64,000 bases of DNA from Deltaproteobacteria bacterium (GCA_021824175.1 JAKALP010000014.1:1-64000), one strand, 5' to 3'. Positions 28,461 to 37,603 are shown, numbered from the stretch's first letter. Translations and numbers: made by a program. The notes: a model not told the origin generated them from the sequence alone.

Positions 28461-28853
28461 AAATTCACCTCTCTAAGCCCCGGGTCGTTGTGAGTCCTTC
28501 AATCTGAACTCACCTCCCACTGGTCTATTGAACTAAGTGTAATTAGACATCGACCATTATCAAGTCCTCTCTTCCTATGGGCGGCATTTCAACTCTATCC
28601 ACAATTCATCTTCAGTCCGATCCGCCTCTGAATACTACCATCTGTCTAAAAAATCTTTTAACCCAAAACCATTTCTTGGGTTGGCTGGTAATCTAAGCCG
28701 TTATTTCGCCAAAGCTATAGCCGGGGCTGAAATACATTCTTTTTTAAGGATGACTACCGGTAGTTACCCATTCGCCGGCACCTGTAAACCGCGGCCGGCG
28801 TGATTCGATTGCCCTCGCGATCGGCCGGATTCTTTGCGGGGGGAGCCGCGTGA
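28461..28853. other. non-coding gap
   Basis: No gene recognised on either strand. It must hold the promoter of the small Cys-rich gene; I see no strong consensus. Confidence 0.4.
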
Positions 28854-29321
28854 TCAATGGCCGCCACCCGACGGATACGGTGATACCACCGTCAGGAGAT
28901 TGCGCACGATGGTGACCCCTTCTTCGCCGGCAGCAATGTGTTCGGCGCGATTTTTCTGACAGCGATCCAGGGCCTCGCCGCTCAAGGTTACCAAGCCGTT
29001 GACCACGCGCACGCCGATGTGGGTATCATCGACCAGCGGATCGGAAAACAGTCCGAAAATAATCCGGGAATGGATCAAGTCATCCGAAGGTTTGGGCATC
29101 CCTAATTGTGACAACAGGCTGCCACGACCATTGGATGCGGAACGATTGCTCTCGGGGATATTCAGGCCGCCAATGGCGGACCATGAATTCTCCAGCCGCC
29201 CCTCGGGGAGCTCTTCGAGGCGCTGGGTTTCGCCAGCGACGATCCTTTGATGCAGGGCCGGCCGCGATCCACGATTCGACTGGCCGGCGGCTTGAAATTT
29301 TTTCATTTCTATAATCTGCAT
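28854..29321 (-). CDS. BON-domain protein
   Basis: 155 residues, no signal peptide. The N-terminal 75 residues are polar and of low complexity. Residues 80-148 form a BON domain (IHSRIIFGLFSDPLVDDTHI, VRVVNGLVTLSGEALDR, AAGEEGVTIVRNLLTV), the phospholipid- or partner-binding fold of OsmY/Kbp-type proteins. Without an export signal it probably acts in the cytoplasm, like Kbp, but this is inference. AAGGAGAT precedes the ATG. Confidence 0.8.
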   Translation of the reverse strand: MQIIEMKKFQAAGQSNRGSRPALHQRIVAGETQRLEELPEGRLENSWSAIGGLNIPESNRSASNGRGSLLSQLGMPKPSDDLIHSRIIFGLFSDPLVDDTHIGVRVVNGLVTLSGEALDRCQKNRAEHIAAGEEGVTIVRNLLTVVSPYPSGGGH

Positions 29322-29588
29322 GGGATCTCCTTGTCTGTTTCGTGTAACGGTTGATAGGCCCTGAACGGCCCGAGGTCAGGTTCAGGCACGCCAGTGTGAT
29401 TTATCTATCAACACCAGATCCGAAGAAAAATGGGGTCTATATTTTAATCCGGCGTTCTATCACATGTAGAAAAGAGTGGTGGTGACGGGCTATTTCAGTC
29501 CAAATAGGGTCGACACCCAATGGCGGCCCGCCGCCAGCGGCCCTAATATGCACGGCATACCATCTCTACACAGCCAAGGAGGTTGACC

Positions 29589-29849
29589 GTGGAAAACAAG
29601 CATCAAACAATGACAGGATTTCTTCTAGGCATCGCCGTGGCGGCCATACTGGTGCTCGGCGTCGGCGCAGTAAACTCGCAGACCCAGAACAACGGCGGCG
29701 ATACTTCCCACGCATTTCAAAGCATCACCACCAGCAGTGATGGACAGACCGTTTACGTCTGCAGCACCCACGCGGTTTTTCGTTCCACCGACGGCGGCGC
29801 CAATTGGACGGTCGTGCTCAAAAAAGGTTCAAGCTCAGGCGGCTACTAG
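29589..29849 (+). CDS. small membrane-anchored protein with one Asp-box motif
   Basis: 86 residues from the GTG at 29589, which has AAGGAGG at ideal spacing (29576-29582). One N-terminal hydrophobic segment (GFLLGIAVAAILVLGVGAV) and then a short extracytoplasmic part with SSDGQTVYVC and FRSTDGGANWTVV. The latter is a textbook Asp-box/BNR repeat (S-x-D-x-G-x-x-W), normally found several times in beta-propellers. A single repeat cannot make a propeller, so this may be a fragment or a small surface protein. Function unknown. Confidence 0.6.
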   Translation: MENKHQTMTGFLLGIAVAAILVLGVGAVNSQTQNNGGDTSHAFQSITTSSDGQTVYVCSTHAVFRSTDGGANWTVVLKKGSSSGGY

Positions 29850-29883
29850 CAGCCTATCGGCAGAGCGACCGGTCCCGGCTGGC

Positions 29884-30819
29884 CTATTTGACGATCTTCC
29901 ATTGTCCATCCGGCTGACGGCAGGCCGTGCCGGTGGCTTCCTGTTGTTTGCCCTCGACCAAAACAGTGGTTTTATACTCCCGGCAATACTGGCCTGAAGA
30001 TTCCTGGAAGGTGCGGGTGGGCTCCACCGATATTTTGGCGCCGCTATCGGGATTGACCCAGGTGGAGGTCTGGCCGGTTTTGTTCTTCTCCAGAGCATAG
30101 GCAGCCCGAAGTTCATCGGCCTCATCGAGGGACTTGCCGATACTGTGCCCGACCAGCGCGCCCAATAGTGTGCCCACAATTACGCCGGTGATTCTTCCCG
30201 GCCCTCGGCCCATGGTAGAGCCAATCGCGCCGCCTACAGCACCTCCAATAATCGTTCCGCCAACCGTATTGGGCCCGCTGGTGGGTGGCGCGGGGGCCGA
30301 TTCGCCGTGAATTTCAGGCGGGGGCGGAGGCGCAATGGGAGCCGGCTCAGGTGGCACCTCCGGCGGTTGGGGGGGCGGGGCTGCGATGGTCGGTACCCAG
30401 ACCCAATAGTAGGGCACTCCCATGCCATCCCCGCGCAGTTCATAGTAGCCATTGGAATATCTTACAATGGTGTGATCAGGCACCAGACCCAGCACGGCCC
30501 GTCCATCCAGCCACCACCAGACATAAAACGGAGACCATATTCCGGGATGACGTTCGAACCGCCAGCCATGGCGTGGCTCGAAATGCCAGGGGCCATGAAA
30601 ATCGCGGCCATGGCGTTCGTAGCCGCGGTGATCGTAATCGTATCGATCGTGGTCGTGGCGAGCATAGTCGGGATGGTCAAAATCACGCCCCCAATGCCCG
30701 CTATGCTCGTCGGCCAACGCGCCCGCCGAATTCAGCACCAATCCGGCGCACATGATCATAATGCCAAAATAGCGCAGCCGCCCCATGATCGTTCTTTTGG
30801 TTGTGATCCTTGCCATCAT
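29884..30819 (-). CDS. exported glycine-zipper surface-antigen-like protein
   Basis: 311 residues. Signal peptide at the start (MGRLRYFGIMIMCAGLVL, ending near ALA-DE). A His/Asp/Tyr-rich low-complexity part follows (residues 38-80), then WVWVPT, a Pro-rich linker, and a glycine-zipper segment IIGGAVGGAIGS to GTLLGALVGHSIGK at about 188-225. The C-terminal 80 residues (GAKISVEPTRTFQ, GQYCREYKTTVLV, GTACRQPDGQWKIV) match the RT0821/Lpp0805 surface-antigen domain. Likely envelope-associated; the His-rich stretch may bind metal. SD GGAGG before ATGATG. Confidence 0.75.
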   Translation of the reverse strand: MMARITTKRTIMGRLRYFGIMIMCAGLVLNSAGALADEHSGHWGRDFDHPDYARHDHDRYDYDHRGYERHGRDFHGPWHFEPRHGWRFERHPGIWSPFYVWWWLDGRAVLGLVPDHTIVRYSNGYYELRGDGMGVPYYWVWVPTIAAPPPQPPEVPPEPAPIAPPPPPEIHGESAPAPPTSGPNTVGGTIIGGAVGGAIGSTMGRGPGRITGVIVGTLLGALVGHSIGKSLDEADELRAAYALEKNKTGQTSTWVNPDSGAKISVEPTRTFQESSGQYCREYKTTVLVEGKQQEATGTACRQPDGQWKIVK

Positions 30820-31501
30820 ATACCTCCCTCGGCCAAAGAAATTTTCAAACTCTTCCCCTGGACCGGCTGGGGATCATTTGAATGCGGGTAAACTCGAAAT
30901 GCTTTGCCCACACCCATCGGGTCGGTCCTTTACTGCTTTTGCAAGAATAATGCATGGAAGTATAAAGGCAACGCGTCAAACTGAGGCTTGAAGCGGGTTG
31001 GGAGACACCCTATTGGTTTGATTTCCATTGTCCTTGCTTCTTATCCTGGCGGGTTCGGGGCGCGGGGGTTCATATACTGCCCTGATGAATGGGAAATAGG
31101 GGCAAGTATGTATTCCAAAAATCGCAAAATCATTCTAAATGCTAAACGGAATAGACGCAAAGAGATAGCACGCGTGGCCAATCTTCTACGATGAGGATGG
31201 CTTCCAACTCCTGATGCCGAAAGAAATTCGAAAGGTTGACAAACCATCTCAATAACGGTTCTGTATCCAACACTATTTTGAGATGACCTAGTGGTTCCCC
31301 CGCTCGGCCGTCCTTCCCCGGATGGCCAAAAACTCCCCCTAATGACCGCAGGCACCCGGCTCCAATGGGTGTCGCACGACACCTTCCGGCAAATGCCTGC
31401 GGTCCCTGCCTCATTGTCTGCGCATATTTGCACTGCGGAGTCAAAGCTGATAGGTTATGGCTGATATCTCAACCGGCGGTTGTCCATCCAAAGGGAAAAA
31501 C
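30820..31501. other. long intergenic region upstream of MASE3 kinase
   Basis: About 680 bases. Several open frames on both strands lack ribosome sites and family resemblance. No hairpin, repeat or consensus promoter strong enough to name was seen. Confidence 0.4.
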
Positions 31502-33109
31502 ATGGTTATGAAAAAGACCCAGAATATATTCATGTTGGCCGTGGCGGTGATGGCCCTGATCGGCCTCTATCTCAGCAGCATTTACAGTTTTCTGCTGTTT
31601 CACACGCTGGCGGAGATGTTCTCCATTTCCATTGCCTGCGGCATGTTCATGATAGCCTGGAACTCACGCCAATTCACCAGCGACCACTATCTGCTGTTTC
31701 TTGGAATTGCCTATTTGTTCGTGGCGGGGTTGGATTTGCTGCATACCATCGCCTACAAGGGCATGCATCTGCTGATCATCGGCGATAGCACCAATGTGGC
31801 GGCGCAGTTCTGGATCGCGGCGCGATGCCTGGAAAGCGTTTCCCTATTGATCAGCCCATTGTTCTTGCGGCGCAAGCTGCAAGTCGATCTTTTGTTATCG
31901 ATTTTCGGTATCATTTTTTTCTTAATCATTTTGTCCATTGTTTACTGGAAAATCTTCCCAGCCTGTTTTATCGAAGGCAGCGGATTGACTCCGTTTAAAA
32001 TACGCATTGAGTATGTCATTTGCGGAATCCTGCTGGTGGCGGCCACGGTGATTTATAAGCGCCGGGCGGAACAAGAGCGCGTGGTGGTACAGTGGCTGCT
32101 GGTCTCCATTGCCTTTACCATCGCCTCGGAAATCGCCTTTACCGATTATGTCTGGGCCTACGGATTCGCCAACCTGATCGGCCACTACTTTAAGATTCTG
32201 TCGTTTTACTTCATCTACAGGGCCATCATTCAAACAGCGCTGACCAACCCGTACTCGTTGCTGTTTCTTGAATTGAAGCGGAGCGAACAGGCCCTGGAGA
32301 TAGCCCGTCGCAATCTGGAAGAGAAGGTATTCGAACGCACCGCCGACCTGCGGGCCACGGTCAATGAACTATCGCAAGAAGTTCGCAGGCGGTTAAACGC
32401 CGAAAACATGTTGCGTCGTCTTTCCCGCAAGAGCATAGATACCCTTGAAAACGACCGCAAATCAGTTGCCAAGGAGCTCCACGACAGCATCGGCGGCAGC
32501 CTGGCCGCGATCAAATTTCTGCTGGAGGAAATTTTAACGCATGCCGGCAAAAATGTTGATCTGGAAGTAAAGCAGATTAGAAAGGCAATCTACTACATGG
32601 CCGACACCATCCGTGAAACCAAACGTATTTCGGCCCGCTTGCGCCCCCTGACGCTGGAAGAACTTGGTCTGTTGTCCACGATTGAGGCGCACGTGCGTCG
32701 ATTTTCCGACCTCTACAGCGGCATCAAAATCGAACGGCGGATCGAGGTTAAGGAAGAGGAGATTCCGGACAATCTCAAAATCGTCATTTATCGTATATTG
32801 CAGGAAGCCCTGAACAATGTGGGTAAACACAGCAAAGCTTCCAGCGTATGTATCGGCTTAAAGGCCGTTAACGGCAAAATAATTTTCGAACTGGCGGACA
32901 ATGGCCTCGGTTTCGATCCCGAAATCCAGCGTCAATCCAATACCGGATTGAGCGGATACGGTCTGCAGAGCATGCGAGAGCGCACCGAAATTGTCGGTGG
33001 CTGTTTCACGGTAATTTCCGGTCCACACCAGGGTGTTCATATAAAAATCGAATTGCCTCTCGATCCAAATCCGATTGAAATCACTGCGGACCCCCTGCCC
33101 CAGGATTGA
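31502..33109 (+). CDS. MASE3 sensor kinase, NarX-type (HisKA_3)
   Basis: 535 residues from ATG 31502 (AAAGGGA upstream). The N-terminal 250 residues are a MASE3 membrane sensor closely resembling that of the kinase at 11.75 kb (YSFLLFHTLAEMFSI, DLLHTIAYKGMHLL). A coiled linker leads to a HisKA_3 region with AKELHDSIGGSLAAIKF (phospho-acceptor His) and an HATPase domain with LQEALNNVGKHS, DNGLGF and GYGLQSMRERTE. This subclass partners NarL/FixJ regulators; the only one in the window is at 37.7 kb. Its HisKA_3 part is very like that of the 35.8-kb kinase. Confidence 0.9.
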   Translation: MVMKKTQNIFMLAVAVMALIGLYLSSIYSFLLFHTLAEMFSISIACGMFMIAWNSRQFTSDHYLLFLGIAYLFVAGLDLLHTIAYKGMHLLIIGDSTNVAAQFWIAARCLESVSLLISPLFLRRKLQVDLLLSIFGIIFFLIILSIVYWKIFPACFIEGSGLTPFKIRIEYVICGILLVAATVIYKRRAEQERVVVQWLLVSIAFTIASEIAFTDYVWAYGFANLIGHYFKILSFYFIYRAIIQTALTNPYSLLFLELKRSEQALEIARRNLEEKVFERTADLRATVNELSQEVRRRLNAENMLRRLSRKSIDTLENDRKSVAKELHDSIGGSLAAIKFLLEEILTHAGKNVDLEVKQIRKAIYYMADTIRETKRISARLRPLTLEELGLLSTIEAHVRRFSDLYSGIKIERRIEVKEEEIPDNLKIVIYRILQEALNNVGKHSKASSVCIGLKAVNGKIIFELADNGLGFDPEIQRQSNTGLSGYGLQSMRERTEIVGGCFTVISGPHQGVHIKIELPLDPNPIEITADPLPQD

Positions 33110-33269
33110 CTCGATGTGTAGTATCCAATGGGGCCCTAAAAAAGGACATATAGTGTCTTGACCTGATACCTTGATTCATTTTCTTATAGTAGGTCATTCA
33201 CACGACTCATTCAGCCAGACAGCTGCTCGATCATGGGCGAGTCACAATCTTATCATAAAGGAGTGACAT

Positions 33270-33578
33270 ATGAACCGCATTATCAGCAGTATTCAGCCGC
33301 ATTCAAATGTTCCAGCACCGGTGGATAAGGGATTTTTTCGGGATGACACAGCGCAATTGGTGGATCAAATCGCCAAATCCCTGGTGGACAATCCACAACA
33401 GGTGCTGGTCACGATGGTCAATGGTGAAAATACTACGGTCCTTGAGTTGAAGGTGGCCAAGGAAGACCTCGGCAAGGTGATCGGCAAACAGGGTCGCACC
33501 GCCCAGGCGATGCGTACGCTTCTGTCAGCCATCTCATCAAAATCTCGAAAGCATATGGTCCTGGAGATTGTCGAGTAA
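33270..33578 (+). CDS. KhpA-like KH-domain RNA-binding protein
   Basis: 102 residues. Residues 28-102 form a full KhpA-type KH domain ([35 protein letters not shown] with GxxG loop GKQG at 72-75, MVLEIVE). A 25-residue extension precedes it, unlike the usual 75-80-residue KhpA. Normally khpA lies between rpsP and rimM; here it follows a sensor kinase, so it is probably a paralogue. AAGGAGTGACAT is the ribosome site. Expected role: RNA chaperone or small-RNA binding. The KH part of the REC-KH fusion at 22.4 kb is its closest relative in the window. Confidence 0.85.
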   Translation: MNRIISSIQPHSNVPAPVDKGFFRDDTAQLVDQIAKSLVDNPQQVLVTMVNGENTTVLELKVAKEDLGKVIGKQGRTAQAMRTLLSAISSKSRKHMVLEIVE

Positions 33579-33613
33579 CGTAGATTTTCGTTGGCGGTTA
33601 TACTGACGCCTAT

Positions 33614-33727
33614 CAAGCCATTTCAAAAAAAGGCAAATTTTAAACCACGGACATACAAAAGTATTTCGGGGATTTAAAAGTTGGCTCCAACAAAGAATTT
33701 GGCCAAAAGACTTTTCGAAGTGGCTTG
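33614..33727. repeat. MITE-like element, diverged copy
   Basis: Short terminal inverted repeats CAAGCCATTTC / its near-inverse (ending TGGCTTG), and a core GGCAAATTTTAAACC to GATTTAAAAGTTGGC that is itself palindromic. The core aligns with the core of the 61291-61429 element (shared GTATTTCG, GGCAAA, TTTTAA blocks). No flanking target duplication was seen, in keeping with an old insertion. Confidence 0.6.
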
Positions 33728-33735
33728 CAAACTGT

Positions 33736-33787
33736 CATCTCCCTTCCTTGGGGGGAGATGATTCAGGGCGGCCCTCCGTGGCCGCCC
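33736..33787. terminator. two adjacent hairpins between khpA-like and sodC
   Basis: CATCTCCC/GGGAGATG (33736-33743 with 33753-33760) is followed by a perfect eight-base stem GGGCGGCC/GGCCGCCC (33766-33773 with 33780-33787) and TTGTT. The region is convergent, so the hairpins could end transcription from both sides. The first is REP-like. Confidence 0.45.
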
Positions 33788-33874
33788 TTGTTGCTGCATA
33801 ATGGAATTCAGCTCCGTGATCACTTAGTCACCGCCCTTACCGATCGAAGCGGTCTTTTCAAGTTCAACCCCTCA

Positions 33875-34432
33875 TTATTGCTGATAGCCAATAACACCGC
33901 AGGCCACTCTGGCACCGGCATTGCCGGCAGGTTGCGTCTTTAAATCATCCTGGCCGGCATGGACGATCACGGACCGACCGATGATGCTGTCGGGGCCCTC
34001 AAGGGATATGACTTTATCCGTGCGCTCGTAATGCGCCTTGCCATTGGCCTGGGCCACAATATTTCCCAAGTCGCCGAGATGCCGTTCTTTATCCATGGGG
34101 CCACCATGGGGCTTATTGAACGGATTGTAGTGTCCGCCGGCGGAGCTGCCATCTGAAGCGGTACAATCCCCCCATTGGTGGATATGAAAGCCATGCTCGC
34201 CGGGGCTTAGGCCACTTAGATCTGCTGCAATCCCTACCCCATCCATATTCTTCGCAAAACGCACCGTGCCACTGACCTGGCTGCCAGCCGTGGGGTGTAA
34301 AACAGCTACAGCCCGCGTCGCCGTGTTTTCGGCGCCTTTGCTTTGGGCGGCCAGCATCGCCACCCCTAAGGCCATCAGACCAATCCACACGATAATGGTG
34401 GTCCATGTGTAGTCTTTTAGGTTGAATTTCAT
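33875..34432 (-). CDS. sodC: Cu/Zn superoxide dismutase, membrane-anchored
   Basis: 185 residues from the ATG at 34432, which has AGAGGAGGAG upstream; a longer frame to 34576 lacks a site. An uncleaved-looking N-terminal helix (TTIIVWIGLMALGVAML) places the enzyme in the periplasm. The Cu/Zn SOD signature is complete: GEHGFHIHQWGDC with copper His residues, GGHYNPFNKPHGG zinc loop, HLGDLGN, IIGRSVIVHAGQDD, and a C-terminal Cys in RVACGVIGY for the disulfide. It dismutates superoxide, in agreement with other oxygen-linked genes in the window. Confidence 0.92.
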   Translation of the reverse strand: MKFNLKDYTWTTIIVWIGLMALGVAMLAAQSKGAENTATRAVAVLHPTAGSQVSGTVRFAKNMDGVGIAADLSGLSPGEHGFHIHQWGDCTASDGSSAGGHYNPFNKPHGGPMDKERHLGDLGNIVAQANGKAHYERTDKVISLEGPDSIIGRSVIVHAGQDDLKTQPAGNAGARVACGVIGYQQ

Positions 34433-34475
34433 GGCGTCTCCTCCTCTCTTGTCTTTTGCCTTCTCCTTCATAAGC

Positions 34476-34491
34476 AGCACTCTTTGCGCCA
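34476..34491 (-). promoter_or_regulatory. possible sigma-54 promoter for sodC
   Basis: On the minus strand TGGCGC-N5-GTGCT has the GG and GC dinucleotides 12 bases apart as required, but differs from TGGCAC-N5-TTGCT at one base in each half. It lies 44 bases before the start codon. Confidence 0.3.
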
Positions 34492-34688
34492 AATTGGCAA
34501 TTTTGAGTACCAGGGTAAATACGGCGGGGCAGGTACTTCCATGATCATCAGGCTGTATGTTCCCGCATGTGTTCAATACAGGGGTTATCCTCCGATTCTA
34601 CGGCATTGCCCCTATTCACCGGACTTCCGATCGGGATTATAGTACAGGCACGGACAAAGAGCGCCCGAAGATGCATGCGGGCAAGCCG

Positions 34689-34705
34689 GATGGCATTATG
34701 CCATC
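34689..34705. promoter_or_regulatory. perfect palindrome, operator-like
   Basis: GATGGCAT-T-ATGCCATC, a perfect eight-base inverted repeat around one base, in the 412-base region between sodC and the receiver gene at 34845. Could bind a dimeric repressor; the protein is unknown. Otherwise the 34433-34844 gap holds nothing recognised. Confidence 0.35.
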
Positions 34706-34844
34706 GCAATAATGTGGCCAATGCTCTTTGTCGGAGAAAGCTTGAAGCAGGGCGCTCGATGGCCAATATGATACGATTTAAACGTTGCGCGGTTGGCCGA
34801 AAGATAAAGCGACGCCCACTTTTGAAAAAGGATAAGAGGTCGTG

Positions 34845-35213
34845 ATGCCTACCCTCCTCATCATCGATAGCAATACGATATTCCGCCGGACGCTGAAGGA
34901 CATCATTCAACGCCGATTTTCCGGTCTGGAAATCGCCGAAGCCGAAGACAGCCGGGAAGGATTGGAAAAAGGAATTCATGGCCGGCCGCAGATGGTCATC
35001 ACCGACTTGAGTCTGAAGGGCGGCGCCGGCCTGAGCATGATCCAAAGCATTGCTTCCCAGAATACCGATGCCCGGATCGTGGTATTGACGGATATGGACG
35101 AAGAAGAGTATCGCATGGCTGCCATAGAGAGGGGCGCCGACGATTTTATCTCCAAAAGCAAACAGGCCAGCTATAAAGTGCTGGCCATCATTGAAAAGCA
35201 GCTTTTTAATTAA
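34845..35213 (+). CDS. single-domain response regulator
   Basis: 122 residues, receiver only. The acidic pocket is reduced to one Asp (Asp8 in LLIIDSN). The phospho-acceptor is Asp54 (VITDLSLKGG), the switch Thr is present in VVLTD and the Lys in FISKSK. It resembles the receiver half of NarL-type regulators but has no DNA-binding domain. The ATG at 34845 follows an in-frame GTG at 34842; the SD is AAGAGGTCG. The nearest kinase is at 35.8 kb. Confidence 0.85.
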   Translation: MPTLLIIDSNTIFRRTLKDIIQRRFSGLEIAEAEDSREGLEKGIHGRPQMVITDLSLKGGAGLSMIQSIASQNTDARIVVLTDMDEEEYRMAAIERGADDFISKSKQASYKVLAIIEKQLFN

Positions 35214-35240
35214 CCGGGAGTTTTTTTCAGACGGCTCGCA

Positions 35241-35513
35241 TTACGCCGCCGTTTCGATCAGGAACTCAAACAGAGCCGCCTGAATCTTTTCCCAGCCTTC
35301 CGCGTCGGCCACCAGGGCCGGCGACTGATTCGCGAAGACATAACGGCCGCAGACCTTGGATAACTCCGGGTGAAGTAAAATCAGACGCCGCCATAGCCCC
35401 TGAGTATCGTGTTCCGCGCCGAGAGAGGCAATGGCGTCCAAGACATCGATTCTCCCGTCGGGTGTAAACTTGATGGGATCTTCATCGATGATGACTGTCA
35501 CGGGATCGTACAT
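35241..35513 (-). CDS. conserved-looking small hypothetical protein
   Basis: 90 residues with an excellent ribosome site (AAGGAGGTAGCC). Opens MYDPVTVIIDEDPIKFTPDG, then DVLDAIASLG and a helical C terminus (WEKIQAALFEFLIETA). Acidic, no signal peptide or membrane helix. I do not recognise the family. The layout (short beta strands around VDD/IDEDP, then helices) hints at a KilA-N/antirepressor-like or regulator-associated small protein, but this is a guess. Confidence 0.6.
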   Translation of the reverse strand: MYDPVTVIIDEDPIKFTPDGRIDVLDAIASLGAEHDTQGLWRRLILLHPELSKVCGRYVFANQSPALVADAEGWEKIQAALFEFLIETAA

Positions 35514-35833
35514 GGCTACCTCCTTGCTGCAGAGTCAATGGCCCAGTACCTGAACCAGCAAACTATGCCGCAGTTTGCCCCACCCAGGAGCTTAAGGGAA
35601 TAATGCGAACGCCTTATTCGCCTTCGCCGCCGCCAGTATCCCACAGCCAACCGGGCGCGTAGCGCCGGCCGCCTTGAAAGTCGGTGCTTCCGCCAAGCGG
35701 AACGCCGTGGTCCAAAGCCGCCCAGCCTACAGTGGAAATTCCACGCGACTACCGCATTGATGGTATTTTTTTTTCCAATGTATTTTCTATACTGGAATCA
35801 GAATCGCATCACATAATAAACGAGCGGCGGGCC

Positions 35834-37603
35834 ATGTACAGAACACAATCACACCCATTACGGATGGAAGCACTTCTGCGGGAAAACCGGCGTCTCAAAG
35901 CCGCGCTCTTTTCCGGCAGAGGGTCGGTACGCGAACCGTTTCGAATCATGCCGCTCAATCGGCGCCGCGGACAAAAATCGCACGAAGAAAAAGGGGCTGG
36001 AATCGCTCATCGCCTGGACACGATGAAGCTGGTCTTCTCGGCCATTCAGGATATGGTGCTCATCACTGATCACAACGGCCGGGTGCTGGTGGCCAATCCG
36101 GCGACCACCGAGAGCGTGGGCTATGATCCCACTGGGATGAACATTGAGCAAGTCGTTTCCAGTTGGAAACTGCGTCATGAAGATGGTTCGGACGCAACCG
36201 GCCAAAACTCACCCCTCACCCGGTCCCTGGCTGGTGAAACTATTTTCAACAATGAATACAGGATCACCGATGGCGCCGGATCGAAACGATTGATCTCCTT
36301 GTGCGCGGCGCCCATCGCCAGCAATCGCAGCATTATCGGCGGTGTGGCCGTGATTCACGACAAAACCGAACGCGACGCCATCCTCCAGCGCGTGCAACTT
36401 AAAAGGGCCGCGCTGCAGGCAGTGATTGATCATGCCCCTGAAGGCATTGTGGTGGTAGACCGGCAAGGCATGATCACCATGACCAACCCAGCGGCCGAGG
36501 TGTTGTACGGTCGCCCCCTGCCCAATGGTCTTTCCCTGGAAGCCCACGCCCGGATGGGGTTGCGCCAGCCCGACGGCCGTTGCATGAGCTTTCGGGATCT
36601 GCCCTTGAGCCGATCGGTATTTGATGGCGCAACCATCAGCGACGTCCGAATTCTGGTTGACCGACCCGGCGGCAAATCCCGCATCATCTCGGCCAATACT
36701 TCTCCGATCCGTGATGATCTGGGACAAATTAACGGCGCCGTCGGCATCTACCGCGATGTGACCGAACAGCATATCCACCACAATCAGTTGAGCGCCGACA
36801 GGGATGAACTGCGCGGGCAGGTGAATGAACGCAATATGGAGCTTCAGGCGATGGTCCGAGAGCTGGAGGCGCAAATCGCCGAACGCCGCCGTGTCGAGAA
36901 GAAATTGATCCAGTCTAAAAAGAAGTTGCAGCGGCTCTCGCGCCACACCTTGAATACTTTGGAAAATAACCGCAAAAAAATGGCCAAGGAACTCCATGAC
37001 GGCATCGGCGCCAGCCTGTCGGCCATTAAATTTATCGTGGAAGAAAAACAGGCCATGATCGAAAAGAGATATCCCGATGCCGATTTCTCCTTGCAATCGA
37101 TCATCCGGCATCTCACCGATACGATCAAGGAGACCAAGAGCATTTCAGCCTACTTGAGGCCTTCAACCCTGGATGATCTGGGATTGCGCTCAACCCTGTC
37201 CTGGTACTGCAGGGAGTTTTCCGCGATCCGGCGCGGTATCCAGGTGGACTGCCGCATCGACGTGGCGGAGTCCGAAATTCCGGAAGAGTATAAAATCGTG
37301 CTTTACCGTATCATCCAGGAAGCAATGATCAATGCCGCCAAGCATGCCGATCCCACCATCATCCGCTGCCTTATTGATCGCCGGGGCGATCAGATTCATC
37401 TGACCGTCCAAGACAATGGGCATGGTTTCAATCCAGTGGCTGCGCTTGCTTCCAATGATCCGATGAGCGGATATGGTCTTCAAAGCATGCGCGAAAGAGC
37501 TGAAATTTGCGGCGGCATTTTTAAAATCAATTCCCAAGTCGGATTGGGAACGCAGATAAAGGTTTGCCTGCCTTTGCGGAGCAAAGATCTCAACCCGGAA
37601 TGA
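35834..37603 (+). CDS. cytoplasmic PAS-PAS sensor kinase, NarX-type (HisKA_3)
   Basis: 589 residues from ATG 35834 (MYRTQSHPLRMEALLREN); a longer frame reaches 35684 but that segment looks non-coding, and the SD is weak for either. No membrane helix. Two PAS domains (about 55-185 and 190-320: VLITDHNGRVLVANPAT and IVVVDRQGMITMTNPAA) lead through a coiled coil to HisKA_3 with AKELHDGIGASLSAIKF and an HATPase domain with IQEAMINAAKHAD, DNGHGF and GYGLQSMRERAE. The NarL-type regulator encoded convergently 105 bases away is the obvious partner. Confidence 0.88.
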   Translation: MYRTQSHPLRMEALLRENRRLKAALFSGRGSVREPFRIMPLNRRRGQKSHEEKGAGIAHRLDTMKLVFSAIQDMVLITDHNGRVLVANPATTESVGYDPTGMNIEQVVSSWKLRHEDGSDATGQNSPLTRSLAGETIFNNEYRITDGAGSKRLISLCAAPIASNRSIIGGVAVIHDKTERDAILQRVQLKRAALQAVIDHAPEGIVVVDRQGMITMTNPAAEVLYGRPLPNGLSLEAHARMGLRQPDGRCMSFRDLPLSRSVFDGATISDVRILVDRPGGKSRIISANTSPIRDDLGQINGAVGIYRDVTEQHIHHNQLSADRDELRGQVNERNMELQAMVRELEAQIAERRRVEKKLIQSKKKLQRLSRHTLNTLENNRKKMAKELHDGIGASLSAIKFIVEEKQAMIEKRYPDADFSLQSIIRHLTDTIKETKSISAYLRPSTLDDLGLRSTLSWYCREFSAIRRGIQVDCRIDVAESEIPEEYKIVLYRIIQEAMINAAKHADPTIIRCLIDRRGDQIHLTVQDNGHGFNPVAALASNDPMSGYGLQSMRERAEICGGIFKINSQVGLGTQIKVCLPLRSKDLNPE

